Part shown: positions 1-6,051 of the stretch, piece by piece
Position numbering within the stretch: the stretch's first letter is position 1
Layout of the letters: every line of letters begins with the position of its first letter
Assembly: GCA_003641695.1 (NCBI GenBank)
Contig: QNBL01000126.1
Location: forward strand, 1 to 7,614
Length of the DNA: 7,614 nt
Origin: Spirochaetota bacterium
Lineage (GTDB): Bacteria; Spirochaetota; Spirochaetia; B11-G9
Direction: 5' to 3'
The notes under the pieces: model-generated
What the model was told of the DNA's origin: nothing
The model's database searches: none
What the model saw: only the letters and a program-made list of their open reading frames with translations
Program-made: the position numbers and the translations under genes

Positions 1-59
1 CGGGCAAAACTTACTTTTCCATACTCTTTAATCCATTCCAGGATTTGTACTTTCGTCAT
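1..59 (-). CDS. N-terminus of an unidentified protein, cut by the left window edge
   Basis: An ATG at 59-57 on the minus strand opens a frame that stays open to the window edge and gives 19 complete codons, starting MTKVQILEWIKEYGKVSFA. A good ribosome binding site, AAGGA at 72-68, lies 8 bases upstream of the ATG, and a plausible promoter lies just before it, so I take the start as real. The peptide is too short to identify. The ending KVSFAR resembles the stretch before the GGQ motif in small release-factor-like peptidyl-tRNA hydrolases (ArfB-type), but the GGQ would lie outside the window, so this is only a guess. The gene reads in the same direction as tRNA-Gly but is separated from it by a terminator. 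Confidence 0.6.
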   Translation of the reverse strand, partial: MTKVQILEWIKEYGKVSFA

Positions 60-78
60 AGCTCTCTTCCTTATGGCA

Positions 79-106
79 AGTATAGTAAAAGAAGAGTGTC
101 CGTTAA
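79..106 (-). promoter_or_regulatory. Candidate promoter for the left-edge gene
   Basis: On the minus strand, TTAACG (106-101) and TATACT (84-79) are separated by 16 bases. They match the sigma70 consensus at four and five of six positions. Transcription would begin near 72, leaving a very short leader that just contains the AAGGA ribosome binding site before the ATG at 59. The short leader is the weak point. Confidence 0.4.
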
Positions 107-151
107 AAGTGCACCTGCTGATTTTGGATTACACTATCCTTTTAATTCATA

Positions 152-271
152 TTATTTGCTGAGGTCTCTAAGGAATGATTTCCCGGCGCCCGATGGGAAA
201 CCTCTCCAGTCGAAAACATACTTTTTCTTGCGCTCCAGGTATTCGCGCCGCAGCTCGGATTCGATTCCCCT
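152..271 (-). pseudogene. GC-richer open fragment of 39 codons without a start codon
   Basis: On the minus strand the frame is open from just after a TAG at 274-272 to a TAA at 154-152. It encodes 39 residues that read like real protein, including EYLERKKKYVFDW followed by a Gly/Ser-rich turn (PSGAGKS). There is no ATG, GTG or TTG at a usable place and no ribosome binding site. By hand count the GC content is about 52%, visibly above the flanks, and about 25 of 40 codons end in G or C, unlike the neighbouring genes. It lies directly downstream of the tRNA-Gly terminator and contains a 14-base copy of the tRNA 3' end. The likeliest reading is the C-terminal remnant of a lost or transferred gene. 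Alternatives are chance openness or a small gene with a non-standard start. I do not recognise the protein. Confidence 0.3.
186..199 (-). repeat. 14-bp direct copy of the tRNA-Gly 3' end
   Basis: GCGCCCGATGGGAA on the plus strand occurs here and again at 330-343, where it forms the last 14 bases of the tRNA-Gly body before the discriminator base. Both copies have the same orientation and are 144 bp apart. Identity stops at both edges of the 14-mer. The copy lies on the 3' side of the tRNA, as expected for the second half of an integrase attachment site. Confidence 0.5.
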
Positions 272-285
272 CTACAAGTGGGAGT

Positions 286-320
286 AAACAACAAAGCGAC
301 CACAAAAAGTGATCGCTTTG
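286..320 (-). terminator. Intrinsic terminator of tRNA-Gly
   Basis: On the minus strand an arm at 320-313 (CAAAGCGA) pairs with 299-292 (TCGCTTTG). The stem continues through a G-U pair and CAC/GTG to a TTTTT loop at 308-304, giving a 12-bp stem. It is followed by TTGTTTA. It begins nine bases after the tRNA 3' end, the right place to end a single-tRNA transcript. Confidence 0.75.
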
Positions 321-328
321 CTGTCTAC

Positions 329-399
<71 letters not shown>

Positions 400-441
400 A
401 TTACCTTATTGGATTGTTTCAGCAACCCTTAACTGCGCTGA

Positions 442-470
442 AATATACTAAAAATGGGTTTCTTGGTCAA
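442..470 (-). promoter_or_regulatory. Promoter of tRNA-Gly
   Basis: On the minus strand TTGACC (470-465) and TATATT (447-442) are separated by exactly 17 bases, each one mismatch from consensus. Transcription would begin near 435, giving a 5' leader of about 36 bases ahead of the tRNA. This is one of the strongest promoter matches in the window, fitting a stable-RNA gene. Confidence 0.8.
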
Positions 471-486
471 GAGCCTGCACATTATT

Positions 487-511
487 TTTTTACCCTTACA
501 CACGGTAAAAA
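487..511. repeat. Inverted repeat in the tRNA-Gly / PUR gene divergent spacer
   Basis: TTTTTACC at 487-494 and GGTAAAAA at 504-511 are perfect 8-bp inverted arms around a 9-base spacer. The GGTAAA half resembles the core of the two direct repeats that follow at 515 and 539. It lies between divergent promoters and is AT-rich, so it could be a binding dyad. It lacks the GC-rich stem expected of a terminator. Confidence 0.5.
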
Positions 512-514
512 GAG

Positions 515-550
515 GGGGTAAATATTCCGAAGCAAACCGGGGTAAATATT
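515..550 (+). repeat. Two 12-bp direct repeats upstream of the PUR gene promoter
   Basis: GGGGTAAATATT occurs at 515-526 and again at 539-550, a centre-to-centre distance of 24 bp. The second copy ends eight bases before the -35 element at 559. The position and spacing suit a pair of sites for a DNA-binding regulator, or upstream AT elements, acting on the PUR gene promoter. No regulator can be named from the sequence. Confidence 0.55.
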
Positions 551-558
551 TCTGCTTA

Positions 559-587
559 TTGCAAATAATCAAAATTTAAAGTATCAT
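559..587 (+). promoter_or_regulatory. Promoter of the PUR-domain gene
   Basis: TTGCAA (559-564) and TATCAT (582-587) are separated by 17 bases. Transcription would start near 594. That is too close to the ATG at 601 to allow a ribosome binding site, but leaves room for the AAAGGA at 605-610 that serves the ATG at 619. Confidence 0.65.
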
Positions 588-618
588 ACGGCAAAATTGA
601 ATGCAAAGGAAAGAACTG

Positions 619-852
619 ATGGGAATACGAGGTGAAGTTTTTTCTTCGAAAGCCAATTCGGAGAAACGGACATATTTTTTTAATGTTAAGGAAAACAGAA
701 ACGGGGACCTTTTTCTGAATATTGTTGAAAGCAAAAAGCATGGTGAGGAAGGCTTTGAGCGGCATTCCATTATTGTATTTGATGAGGATCTTGAAGGCTT
801 TTTACGGGGTTTTGATCAGGCAGTTGATTTCATGAAAAAGAAATCAAGGTAA
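619..852 (+). CDS. Small PUR-domain nucleic-acid-binding protein (BpuR/DUF3276-like)
   Basis: This 77-residue protein consists almost entirely of one PUR repeat: a run of beta strands (GEVFSS at 5-10, TYFFNVKEN at 18-26, LFLNIVESK at 31-39, RHSIIVFDED at 48-57) followed by a helix (58-74). Bacterial PUR proteins, such as Borrelia BpuR, form dimers that bind single-stranded DNA and RNA and act as transcription or translation modulators. The assignment rests on this pattern and on the gene's place next to rnhB and smc, which I recall as also true of bpuR. I chose ATG 619 over the in-frame ATG 601 because AAAGGA (605-610) is correctly spaced for it and the predicted transcription start leaves no room for an earlier start. 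The 3' end overlaps convergent rnhB by 9 bases. Direct repeats upstream of the promoter suggest regulation. Confidence 0.8.
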   Translation: MGIRGEVFSSKANSEKRTYFFNVKENRNGDLFLNIVESKKHGEEGFERHSIIVFDEDLEGFLRGFDQAVDFMKKKSR

Positions 853-1422
853 TATTCTGAAACTTTTACGGTGAATAGGGGAGAGCCCCTCTTCAATGCA
901 CCTGCTGCGGTGCTCTTTTGTGGGGTATCCCTTATGCTTTTCAAATCCATATCTGCCGTCGATCCATGAATAACGGATCATCCAGCGGTCACGGGCGGTT
1001 TTTGCGAGTATCGATGCTGCCTGTACCTCTCTTATTTTCATATCTCCTTTGACAATTGCTTTAGATGGAACCGGAATATCCGGAACAAATTTACCGTCAA
1101 CATAGACCATCTCAACGGATGTCTGAAGACCCATATACGCCCTTTTCATTGCAAGCAGGGTTGCGTAATGAATGTTAAGTTTGTCGATTTCCCCGGGCCA
1201 TGCCCAGCCGATCCCTGTATCTACAGCTGTCTCCAGAATGGCAGATAACACCTCATACCGCTTTTTCTCAGAGAGAGCTTTCGAGTCGTCCAGTATGGTA
1301 AAGGGAAAGTCAGGGGGGAGAATAACTGCAGCAGCTGTTACCGGTCCTGCCAGCGGTCCTCTTCCCGCTTCGTCTATTCCACAGACGGTGTACATAAGAG
1401 AGAGTGTATTTTGATTAAACAT
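844..1422 (-). CDS. rnhB: Ribonuclease HII
   Basis: RNase HII cuts the RNA strand of RNA-DNA hybrids and starts removal of single ribonucleotides misincorporated into DNA. The 192-residue protein has the usual length. All four metal-binding acidic residues are visible: D17 and E18 in GIDEAGRGPLAGPV (15-28), D109 in VYVDGK, and D127 in KGD. The G20-R21-G22 motif that recognises the ribonucleotide is intact. Other family blocks are DDSKALSEKKR (45-55), ASILAKTARDR (136-146), HKGYPTKEH, and SPIHRKSF near the end. The ATG at 1422 is used because the next candidate, Met10, has only pyrimidines upstream, although the first start also lacks a strong ribosome binding site. The gene is divergent from smc, and its last codons overlap the end of the convergent PUR gene. 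Confidence 0.97.
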   Translation of the reverse strand: MFNQNTLSLMYTVCGIDEAGRGPLAGPVTAAAVILPPDFPFTILDDSKALSEKKRYEVLSAILETAVDTGIGWAWPGEIDKLNIHYATLLAMKRAYMGLQTSVEMVYVDGKFVPDIPVPSKAIVKGDMKIREVQAASILAKTARDRWMIRYSWIDGRYGFEKHKGYPTKEHRSRCIEEGLSPIHRKSFRILP

Positions 1423-1466
1423 CTCATGTCAATTATCCGACCTGTCTTTATTTAAATATTGTTTTA

Positions 1467-1475
1467 TGTTATAGT
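1467..1475 (+). promoter_or_regulatory. Candidate extended -10 element for smc
   Basis: TG-T-TATAGT at 1467-1475 matches an extended -10 element, with only a poor -35 (TTTATT at 1447-1452). It sits in the AT-rich gap of 91 bp between divergent rnhB and smc and would start transcription near 1482, about 32 bases before the GTG. I found no convincing opposing promoter for rnhB in the gap. Confidence 0.35.
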
Positions 1476-1513
1476 TTTAAGAAAATAGGAAATATCATCT
1501 CTGTGGAGTTACA

Positions 1514-4312
1514 GTGTTTTTAAAAAGCGTAGAAATTTTTGGTTTTAAATCATTTGCAGATAGAAGCAAGATTGAATTCAACGATGGTATAAGTGCCCTC
1601 CTCGGTCCGAATGGATGTGGAAAGAGTAATGTTGTTGACAGCATAAAGTGGGTCCTTGGAGAGCAATCCACAAGGATGCTCAGAGCTGAAAGAATGGAGG
1701 ATATCATCTTTAACGGCTCTGAAAATCGGAAGGCTCTCAATGTAGCCGAGGTTACGTTGACTCTCTCCAACGATGAGGGAGTGCTACCCATAGAGGTGCC
1801 GGAAATCTCCATCAAACGTAGGCTCTACCGTTCCGGAGAAAGCGAATACTATATAAACAATACGCCGGTTAAATTAAAAGAGTTAAAGGAGCTGTTCTTC
1901 GACACGGGGATAGGAAAGTCGTCGTACTCGGTTATGGAGCAGGGAAAAATTGATCAAATCCTGTCAAACAAGCCTGAGGAGAGACGGTATCTTTTTGAAG
2001 AAGCTGCCGGCATAACAAAGTACAAACTCAAAGGAGCAGAAGCTGAACGTAAGCTTGCCAAAACGGAAGAGAATATGCGGCAGGTTGAAAGTATCCTGTC
2101 CGAGGTTAAACGTTCATATGATTCTTTAAAAAAACAGTCGGAGAAAACAGCCCTGTACCGGGATTACAAGGAACATATATTTAATTTTGAGATTGATCAG
2201 CAGCTTCTAAAACTTAAGGGATTTCTGGAGGAACTGGAGAAGAAAGAGGAAAAACTCGATAAAACAATAAACAGGAGAGATGAACTTAAAAAAAAGATTG
2301 ACTCAATAAACGAATCTCTGGAAGAGAACCTTGATCTTGTTAATACTATGGAGTCAAACCTGATTGAGAATCAAAAGCGGATATACGGGATAGAGATCGA
2401 GAAGAGCAATCACGAAAATCAGATTTCTCTTCTTAATGAAAGGATTGGAGAACTTAAAAAACAGATAGAAACAGATAGAATAAAAGAGAACTCAACCCGT
2501 GAAAAGATAGAAAGCTTCAAGGATCAAATCAGGGAAAAGAAGAATAACCTTGCTGAATATGAAGTTGGTATTGCAGAAACAAAAAAGAATATAGAAGCGT
2601 TTACTACCAGTATTGAAACTGCAGAGAACCGGATTGATGTAAACGAAAAAGAGATTGGATTGAATGAGGAGCGGATCAAAATCCTGGAGACTGAGCGTGA
2701 AGAGATTCAGCTCAAACTTCATGGTATTACGGATAATATTGTAACAGAGCTTGATAGTAAACTTAAAGAAACAGGGTACTCTTACAACCTTCGAAAGGAA
2801 ACGGAAGAAACTATTATCAAGCTTTTAGAGGATACTTCAATCAAGCTGAAGGGAAAGATAACTATTCTTGATGATCTTCTTGCAACCGGAGCTGCCGCAA
2901 GCAGTGATACCGGGGAGATCCTGAAAAGTATGCAGGAGCTGTTTAAGGAAGTTCTTTCAAACATTGGAACCCTTGAGATCAAGGTGGATGAGCTGCGGAA
3001 GGCAATCCCCTCGTTTATTGATGATTTTCTTGCTCCGGAAGGAATTATTACCAGGAAAAGAGAGTATGATGATGCTCTGTTAACGATACGTACCGAAATA
3101 AATGAGCGTAGAGAGCGTTCGGAGAATTTGAGAAAAGAAAACAAGGATCTCTCTGTAAAAATAACCGAGTACAAGAATACTCTCTCCGGTCTGCAGGTAA
3201 ACCGGGCTACCCTGACTGCACAGAGAGATACGGTTAAAGAGGCGATGGCAACTTTTGAAAAATCCATAATGGAGGAGAGCTTATCCCTCGATGAGCTCAG
3301 AAGCGGAATAGAAAACCGAAAGAACAGAATTAAGGAGTTAGAAGGTAAAATAAAAGTCCTGAAGACTGATCAGTATGAACTTGAGAAGCAGGAAAAATCT
3401 CTGAGGAAAGAGCTTCAGAAGCTTGAGTCCGGTATATCAAGCAAGAACAAGGATCTCATGTCCAAGGAAAGTTCTTTAAAGAATCAGATGGAAACACTTG
3501 GCAAAATCCAAAGTACCGTAGAGCAGATAAAGATGGACCATTCTTCCCTCAAAACGGAAATAAAGAATCTCTACGACAATTTTTATGAAACTCATTCAAG
3601 AGATCTCAAGGAGTTTGAGTCCAGAGTTTTTGATATTAAGGATAGCTCCAAAACAATCCGGGAAAAACTTTCAAAGGAAAAGGAAAAACTAAGGAGTCTG
3701 GGACATGTTAATCTTATGGCTCCGGAGGAATTCCTCGAGGTAAAAGAGAGATATGAATTTCTTACCGGTCAGCTGGATGACCTCTACAAAGCCAGGGAAG
3801 ATCTTACCCAGATTACCAAACAAATCCGACTGGAGTCTACCGAACTTTTTGTTGAAACCTACAACAAAATAAAGAAAAATTTTCATGTTATGTACCGGAG
3901 ACTCTTTGGTGGTGGAAGAGCTGAGATACGTCTATCGGATCCTGATTCCGTTCTTGCTTCAGGTATTGAGATATATGCACAGCCCCCCGGAAAGAAGCTT
4001 GAAAACATTGCTCTTCTTTCAGGAGGGGAGCGGTCTTTAACTGCAGTAGCCCTGCTTTTTGCTACCTACATGGTCAAACCTTCACCCTTCTGCATTCTTG
4101 ATGAGATCGATGCCGCCCTGGATGAAGCCAACGTTGGGCGCTTTGTAACCCTTTTGATGGAGTTTGGTGAGAAATCCCAGTTTATCGTTATTACACATAA
4201 TAAAAAGACAGTTACCGGGGCTAAAACTCTGCTGGGGGTAACCATGGAAGAATCCGGAGTATCAAAACTTGTAACGATACGTTTAGCTAGCGAAGAAGAC
4301 AGGAGTCTATAA
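1514..4312 (+). CDS. smc: Chromosome partition protein SMC, short form without a recognisable hinge
   Basis: SMC is the ATPase of bacterial condensin. With ScpA and ScpB it extrudes DNA loops and aligns chromosome arms. The N-terminal head has Walker A GPNGCGKSN (31-39), an R-loop region (57-68) and the Q-loop VMEQGKID (140-147). The C-terminal head has VNLMAPEEF (732-740), signature LSGGE (835-839), Walker B ILDEID (861-866), D-loop ALDEAN and switch ITHNK. All ATPase residues are present. Long coiled coils run at about 170-403 and 525-730. At 932 residues the protein is well below the roughly 1,150-1,190 of B. subtilis-type SMC. The segment where the globular hinge should be (about 404-520) shows none of its usual motifs; it is helical with a small Ala/Ser/Gly linker near 457-467. 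Only two cysteines occur, so it is not a Rad50-type zinc hook. The start is GTG, with GGAG five bases upstream. It heads a tight operon. Confidence 0.95.
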   Translation: MFLKSVEIFGFKSFADRSKIEFNDGISALLGPNGCGKSNVVDSIKWVLGEQSTRMLRAERMEDIIFNGSENRKALNVAEVTLTLSNDEGVLPIEVPEISIKRRLYRSGESEYYINNTPVKLKELKELFFDTGIGKSSYSVMEQGKIDQILSNKPEERRYLFEEAAGITKYKLKGAEAERKLAKTEENMRQVESILSEVKRSYDSLKKQSEKTALYRDYKEHIFNFEIDQQLLKLKGFLEELEKKEEKLDKTINRRDELKKKIDSINESLEENLDLVNTMESNLIENQKRIYGIEIEKSNHENQISLLNERIGELKKQIETDRIKENSTREKIESFKDQIREKKNNLAEYEVGIAETKKNIEAFTTSIETAENRIDVNEKEIGLNEERIKILETEREEIQLKLHGITDNIVTELDSKLKETGYSYNLRKETEETIIKLLEDTSIKLKGKITILDDLLATGAAASSDTGEILKSMQELFKEVLSNIGTLEIKVDELRKAIPSFIDDFLAPEGIITRKREYDDALLTIRTEINERRERSENLRKENKDLSVKITEYKNTLSGLQVNRATLTAQRDTVKEAMATFEKSIMEESLSLDELRSGIENRKNRIKELEGKIKVLKTDQYELEKQEKSLRKELQKLESGISSKNKDLMSKESSLKNQMETLGKIQSTVEQIKMDHSSLKTEIKNLYDNFYETHSRDLKEFESRVFDIKDSSKTIREKLSKEKEKLRSLGHVNLMAPEEFLEVKERYEFLTGQLDDLYKAREDLTQITKQIRLESTELFVETYNKIKKNFHVMYRRLFGGGRAEIRLSDPDSVLASGIEIYAQPPGKKLENIALLSGGERSLTAVALLFATYMVKPSPFCILDEIDAALDEANVGRFVTLLMEFGEKSQFIVITHNKKTVTGAKTLLGVTMEESGVSKLVTIRLASEEDRSL

Positions 4313-4315
4313 TAG

Positions 4316-4681
4316 ATGGAATTTTTTAAATCCACAGGATTTAAGATGTATCTTATGATTGTCACTGCCGCTGCTGTAGTTGCGTTTGTTGTAACAGCAG
4401 CTATTCTCCTTCCGGGTTATTTGAGGTATCAACGAAGCTTGAAGTCGGTAGAAAACAGTGCCGAAGAAGAAGGATCCCTTGATATAACCGGGGAGCTTCT
4501 CATACCGGAAAAGTATACTGAATTGCTTGATCCCAAATGGAAGAGCTTCTATGCCTTGAACTATCATATTAACGATCCGGAGAGTTCTCAATACTGGGTG
4601 GATCCGTCTGCAATGATGCTTAAGTACCTGAAAGAAAAAAATACCGCATTAATGCATGATATTCTTAAAAAGTATGAATAG
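4316..4681 (+). CDS. Small one-pass membrane protein of unknown function
   Basis: This 121-residue protein has a short N-terminal stretch, one strongly hydrophobic segment (about 11-34), a basic edge after it (RYQRSLK), and a soluble tail of about 85 residues with a tryptophan- and tyrosine-rich part (ELLDPKWKSFYALNYHINDP). The tail lacks cysteines and any motif I recognise. The charge distribution does not settle topology: basic residues follow the segment, which would favour a cytoplasmic tail, but an exported tail is also possible. The ATG lies three bases after the smc stop, with AGGAG at 4301-4305 inside the end of smc, so translation is probably coupled. The gene end overlaps the next gene. 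The protein may act with the following lipoprotein in the envelope, but no function can be given. Confidence 0.75.
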   Translation: MEFFKSTGFKMYLMIVTAAAVVAFVVTAAILLPGYLRYQRSLKSVENSAEEEGSLDITGELLIPEKYTELLDPKWKSFYALNYHINDPESSQYWVDPSAMMLKYLKEKNTALMHDILKKYE

Positions 4682-5972
4682 ATTACTTTCTGTACTAGTT
4701 GTTTTATTGTCACTATCCTGCTCTACTATAAAAAAGAATGAAGTCCAGGTAATGGAAGGAGTTGATGTTGGAAGGATTGAAAGTCCTGAAATTATAGATA
4801 ATTCAAAAGTGGAACTGCCGGAAATCCCACAGGCAGCATCTACTGACACTAAAGATGAAGCTCCTGCTGTTTTTATCCTGGACTGTTTGAGACCGGCTGT
4901 GGACTCGTTTACTGTCGCTGATTTTCCGTCTCTTCCCGAAAAGAATTTCCCTGATATCCCGGCTCCGTCTCCCTGGGCTGCTCTCGAAGAAAGAGCTCTC
5001 TATCAGGAAAGTATAAAATTGCGAAGTCATGAAAAAAACTTGAGAGAAACTCCAGTAGCCGCAGAATCAGTAAAGGGGGCTGAAGTCAAGCATACTTCCC
5101 AAACAGAGAAGCCGGTAAATGCGCCGGACATGCATACTGCTGTGCCTTCTGTTGAGTCTGTACACGAGGTGCCTGAACAGACTGTAACCGCTGTGGCCGG
5201 AGAGAAGACTGCGTTGACGTTAAGTGGTGCAGGATGGCTTTTTATGGGTCAGTCAGGAAAAGGAGATGGAACAATTTCTTTTCTTTCCAGGCTGAGCAGA
5301 CAGCAGGATACTGTTTTTTACTTTACTGCTCAAACTGCAGGATTTATTGTCCTGCAGTTTGAAAGGCAGGATCCCTTGAGTGGAGACATGTTTTCAAAGA
5401 AAGTCAATTTCAGGGTTGTTGAAACAGCTGATGAGATTCCGGATAAAAGGACGGAACAGGATCCGGTAACTGTTTCAATGACGGAAAAAGTTCCCGAACT
5501 TGAAACGCTTCTGGATAATGAAGAGTTTGATCTGGCTTTTAAGATTTATACCTATCCGGAGGTGATGAGAGAACTCCTTGAAACAGGAGTAAAGAGGGGA
5601 GATGCCGCAAGATTATCAATCTTTCAGGATAAGATGAGTGCAGATCCGGAAAAGAGCTTCGGTTTTATTACAGGCGGGGAAACAGGGAATCTTGTTGTAG
5701 ATGCAGGGAAAATTCTCATAAGAAACAATTTTGCTATCCAGGGACGTTCTCTTTTGGAAAGCGTGCTGGAGAAAAGAAAAAAAATTAATGGAGAAGATGA
5801 AATTCTCTATATCCTTGGATATGTATACCAAAATGATGATCAAATCAGAGATGAGCGGAAGGCCTACTACTACTATAAAAAACTGATTGATGAGTTTCCT
5901 GCAAGTATCTATTGGGACAGTGCAAAGAGGGAGTATCTTTTTATAAAAAGAATGTATATAGATGTCCGATAA
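4674..5972 (+). CDS. Predicted lipoprotein with beta-rich middle and TPR-like C-terminus
   Basis: From ATG 4674 the protein has 432 residues. Residues 1-15 form a hydrophobic signal ending LLSLS before Cys16, a relaxed lipobox of the spirochaete kind, so it is probably lipidated and anchored in an envelope membrane. Residues 17-165 are low-complexity, rich in Pro, Glu, Val and Ala, likely an extended linker. Residues 168-250 look like a beta sandwich (ALTLSGAGWLFMGQ, DTVFYFTAQ, GFIVLQFERQD, NFRVVE). Residues 275-432 are helical and TPR-like; the last part (AYYYYKKLIDEFPASIYWDSA) resembles BamD/YbgF-type tetratricopeptide repeats. The in-frame ATG 4656 would add six residues and a lysine to the signal peptide; neither start has a clear ribosome binding site. 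I prefer 4674 because its 8-base overlap with the previous gene is the more usual coupling. A perfect 13-bp hairpin lies inside the beta-rich part. The exact function is unknown. Confidence 0.75.
   Translation: MNRLLSVLVVLLSLSCSTIKKNEVQVMEGVDVGRIESPEIIDNSKVELPEIPQAASTDTKDEAPAVFILDCLRPAVDSFTVADFPSLPEKNFPDIPAPSPWAALEERALYQESIKLRSHEKNLRETPVAAESVKGAEVKHTSQTEKPVNAPDMHTAVPSVESVHEVPEQTVTAVAGEKTALTLSGAGWLFMGQSGKGDGTISFLSRLSRQQDTVFYFTAQTAGFIVLQFERQDPLSGDMFSKKVNFRVVETADEIPDKRTEQDPVTVSMTEKVPELETLLDNEEFDLAFKIYTYPEVMRELLETGVKRGDAARLSIFQDKMSADPEKSFGFITGGETGNLVVDAGKILIRNNFAIQGRSLLESVLEKRKKINGEDEILYILGYVYQNDDQIRDERKAYYYYKKLIDEFPASIYWDSAKREYLFIKRMYIDVR
5330..5362. repeat. Perfect 13-bp inverted repeat inside the lipoprotein gene
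   Basis: The arms 5330-5342 (TCAAACTGCAGGA) and 5350-5362 (TCCTGCAGTTTGA) are exact reverse complements around a 7-base spacer, and the spacer ends can form a further G-U pair. The transcript would form a strong hairpin. No T-run follows on either strand, so it is not an intrinsic terminator. It encodes part of the beta-rich domain (residues 219-230). Confidence 0.8.
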
Positions 5973-5991
5973 GTGCTTGCTGCTGCGATAG

Positions 5992-6021
5992 TTGACAAAT
6001 GAACCGTTTTTACTGTATAAA
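5992..6021 (+). promoter_or_regulatory. Promoter of ffh-rpsP
   Basis: A perfect TTGACA (5992-5997) and TATAAA (6016-6021) are separated by 18 bases, in the 79-bp gap between the lipoprotein gene and ffh. Transcription would start near 6028, about 24 bases before the ffh ATG. It allows ffh and rpsP to be expressed apart from the smc operon, although no terminator separates them and read-through is likely. Confidence 0.75.
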
Positions 6022-6051
6022 GGCCTAAAACTTTTTAAGGTTAGAGTGGGA

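Noticed and set aside
255..272. Plus-strand GGATTCGATTCCCC looking like a tRNA T-arm
   Set aside because: The stem positions around TTCGATT do not pair, and no acceptor, D or anticodon arm can be drawn around it.
45..287. An 80-residue plus-strand frame at the left end, starting at TTG
   Set aside because: There is no ribosome binding site, it has unlikely composition, and it lies opposite the start of the left-edge gene, its promoter and the coding-like minus-strand fragment.
877..890. AGGGG-AGAG-CCCCT hairpin as a terminator of the PUR gene
   Set aside because: It has a stem of only five pairs and no T-run on either strand; it lies within the rnhB coding region.
2782..3267. A 161-residue minus-strand frame inside smc
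   Set aside because: It is the antisense shadow of the coiled-coil coding region; it has no start signals and no recognisable protein features.
1514..4312. SMC-like protein as Rad50/SbcC or MukB/MksB
   Set aside because: There is no CxxC zinc hook, no nuclease partner gene beside it and no mukE/F or mksE/F neighbours; the VNLMAPEEF block and head motifs are those of true SMC.
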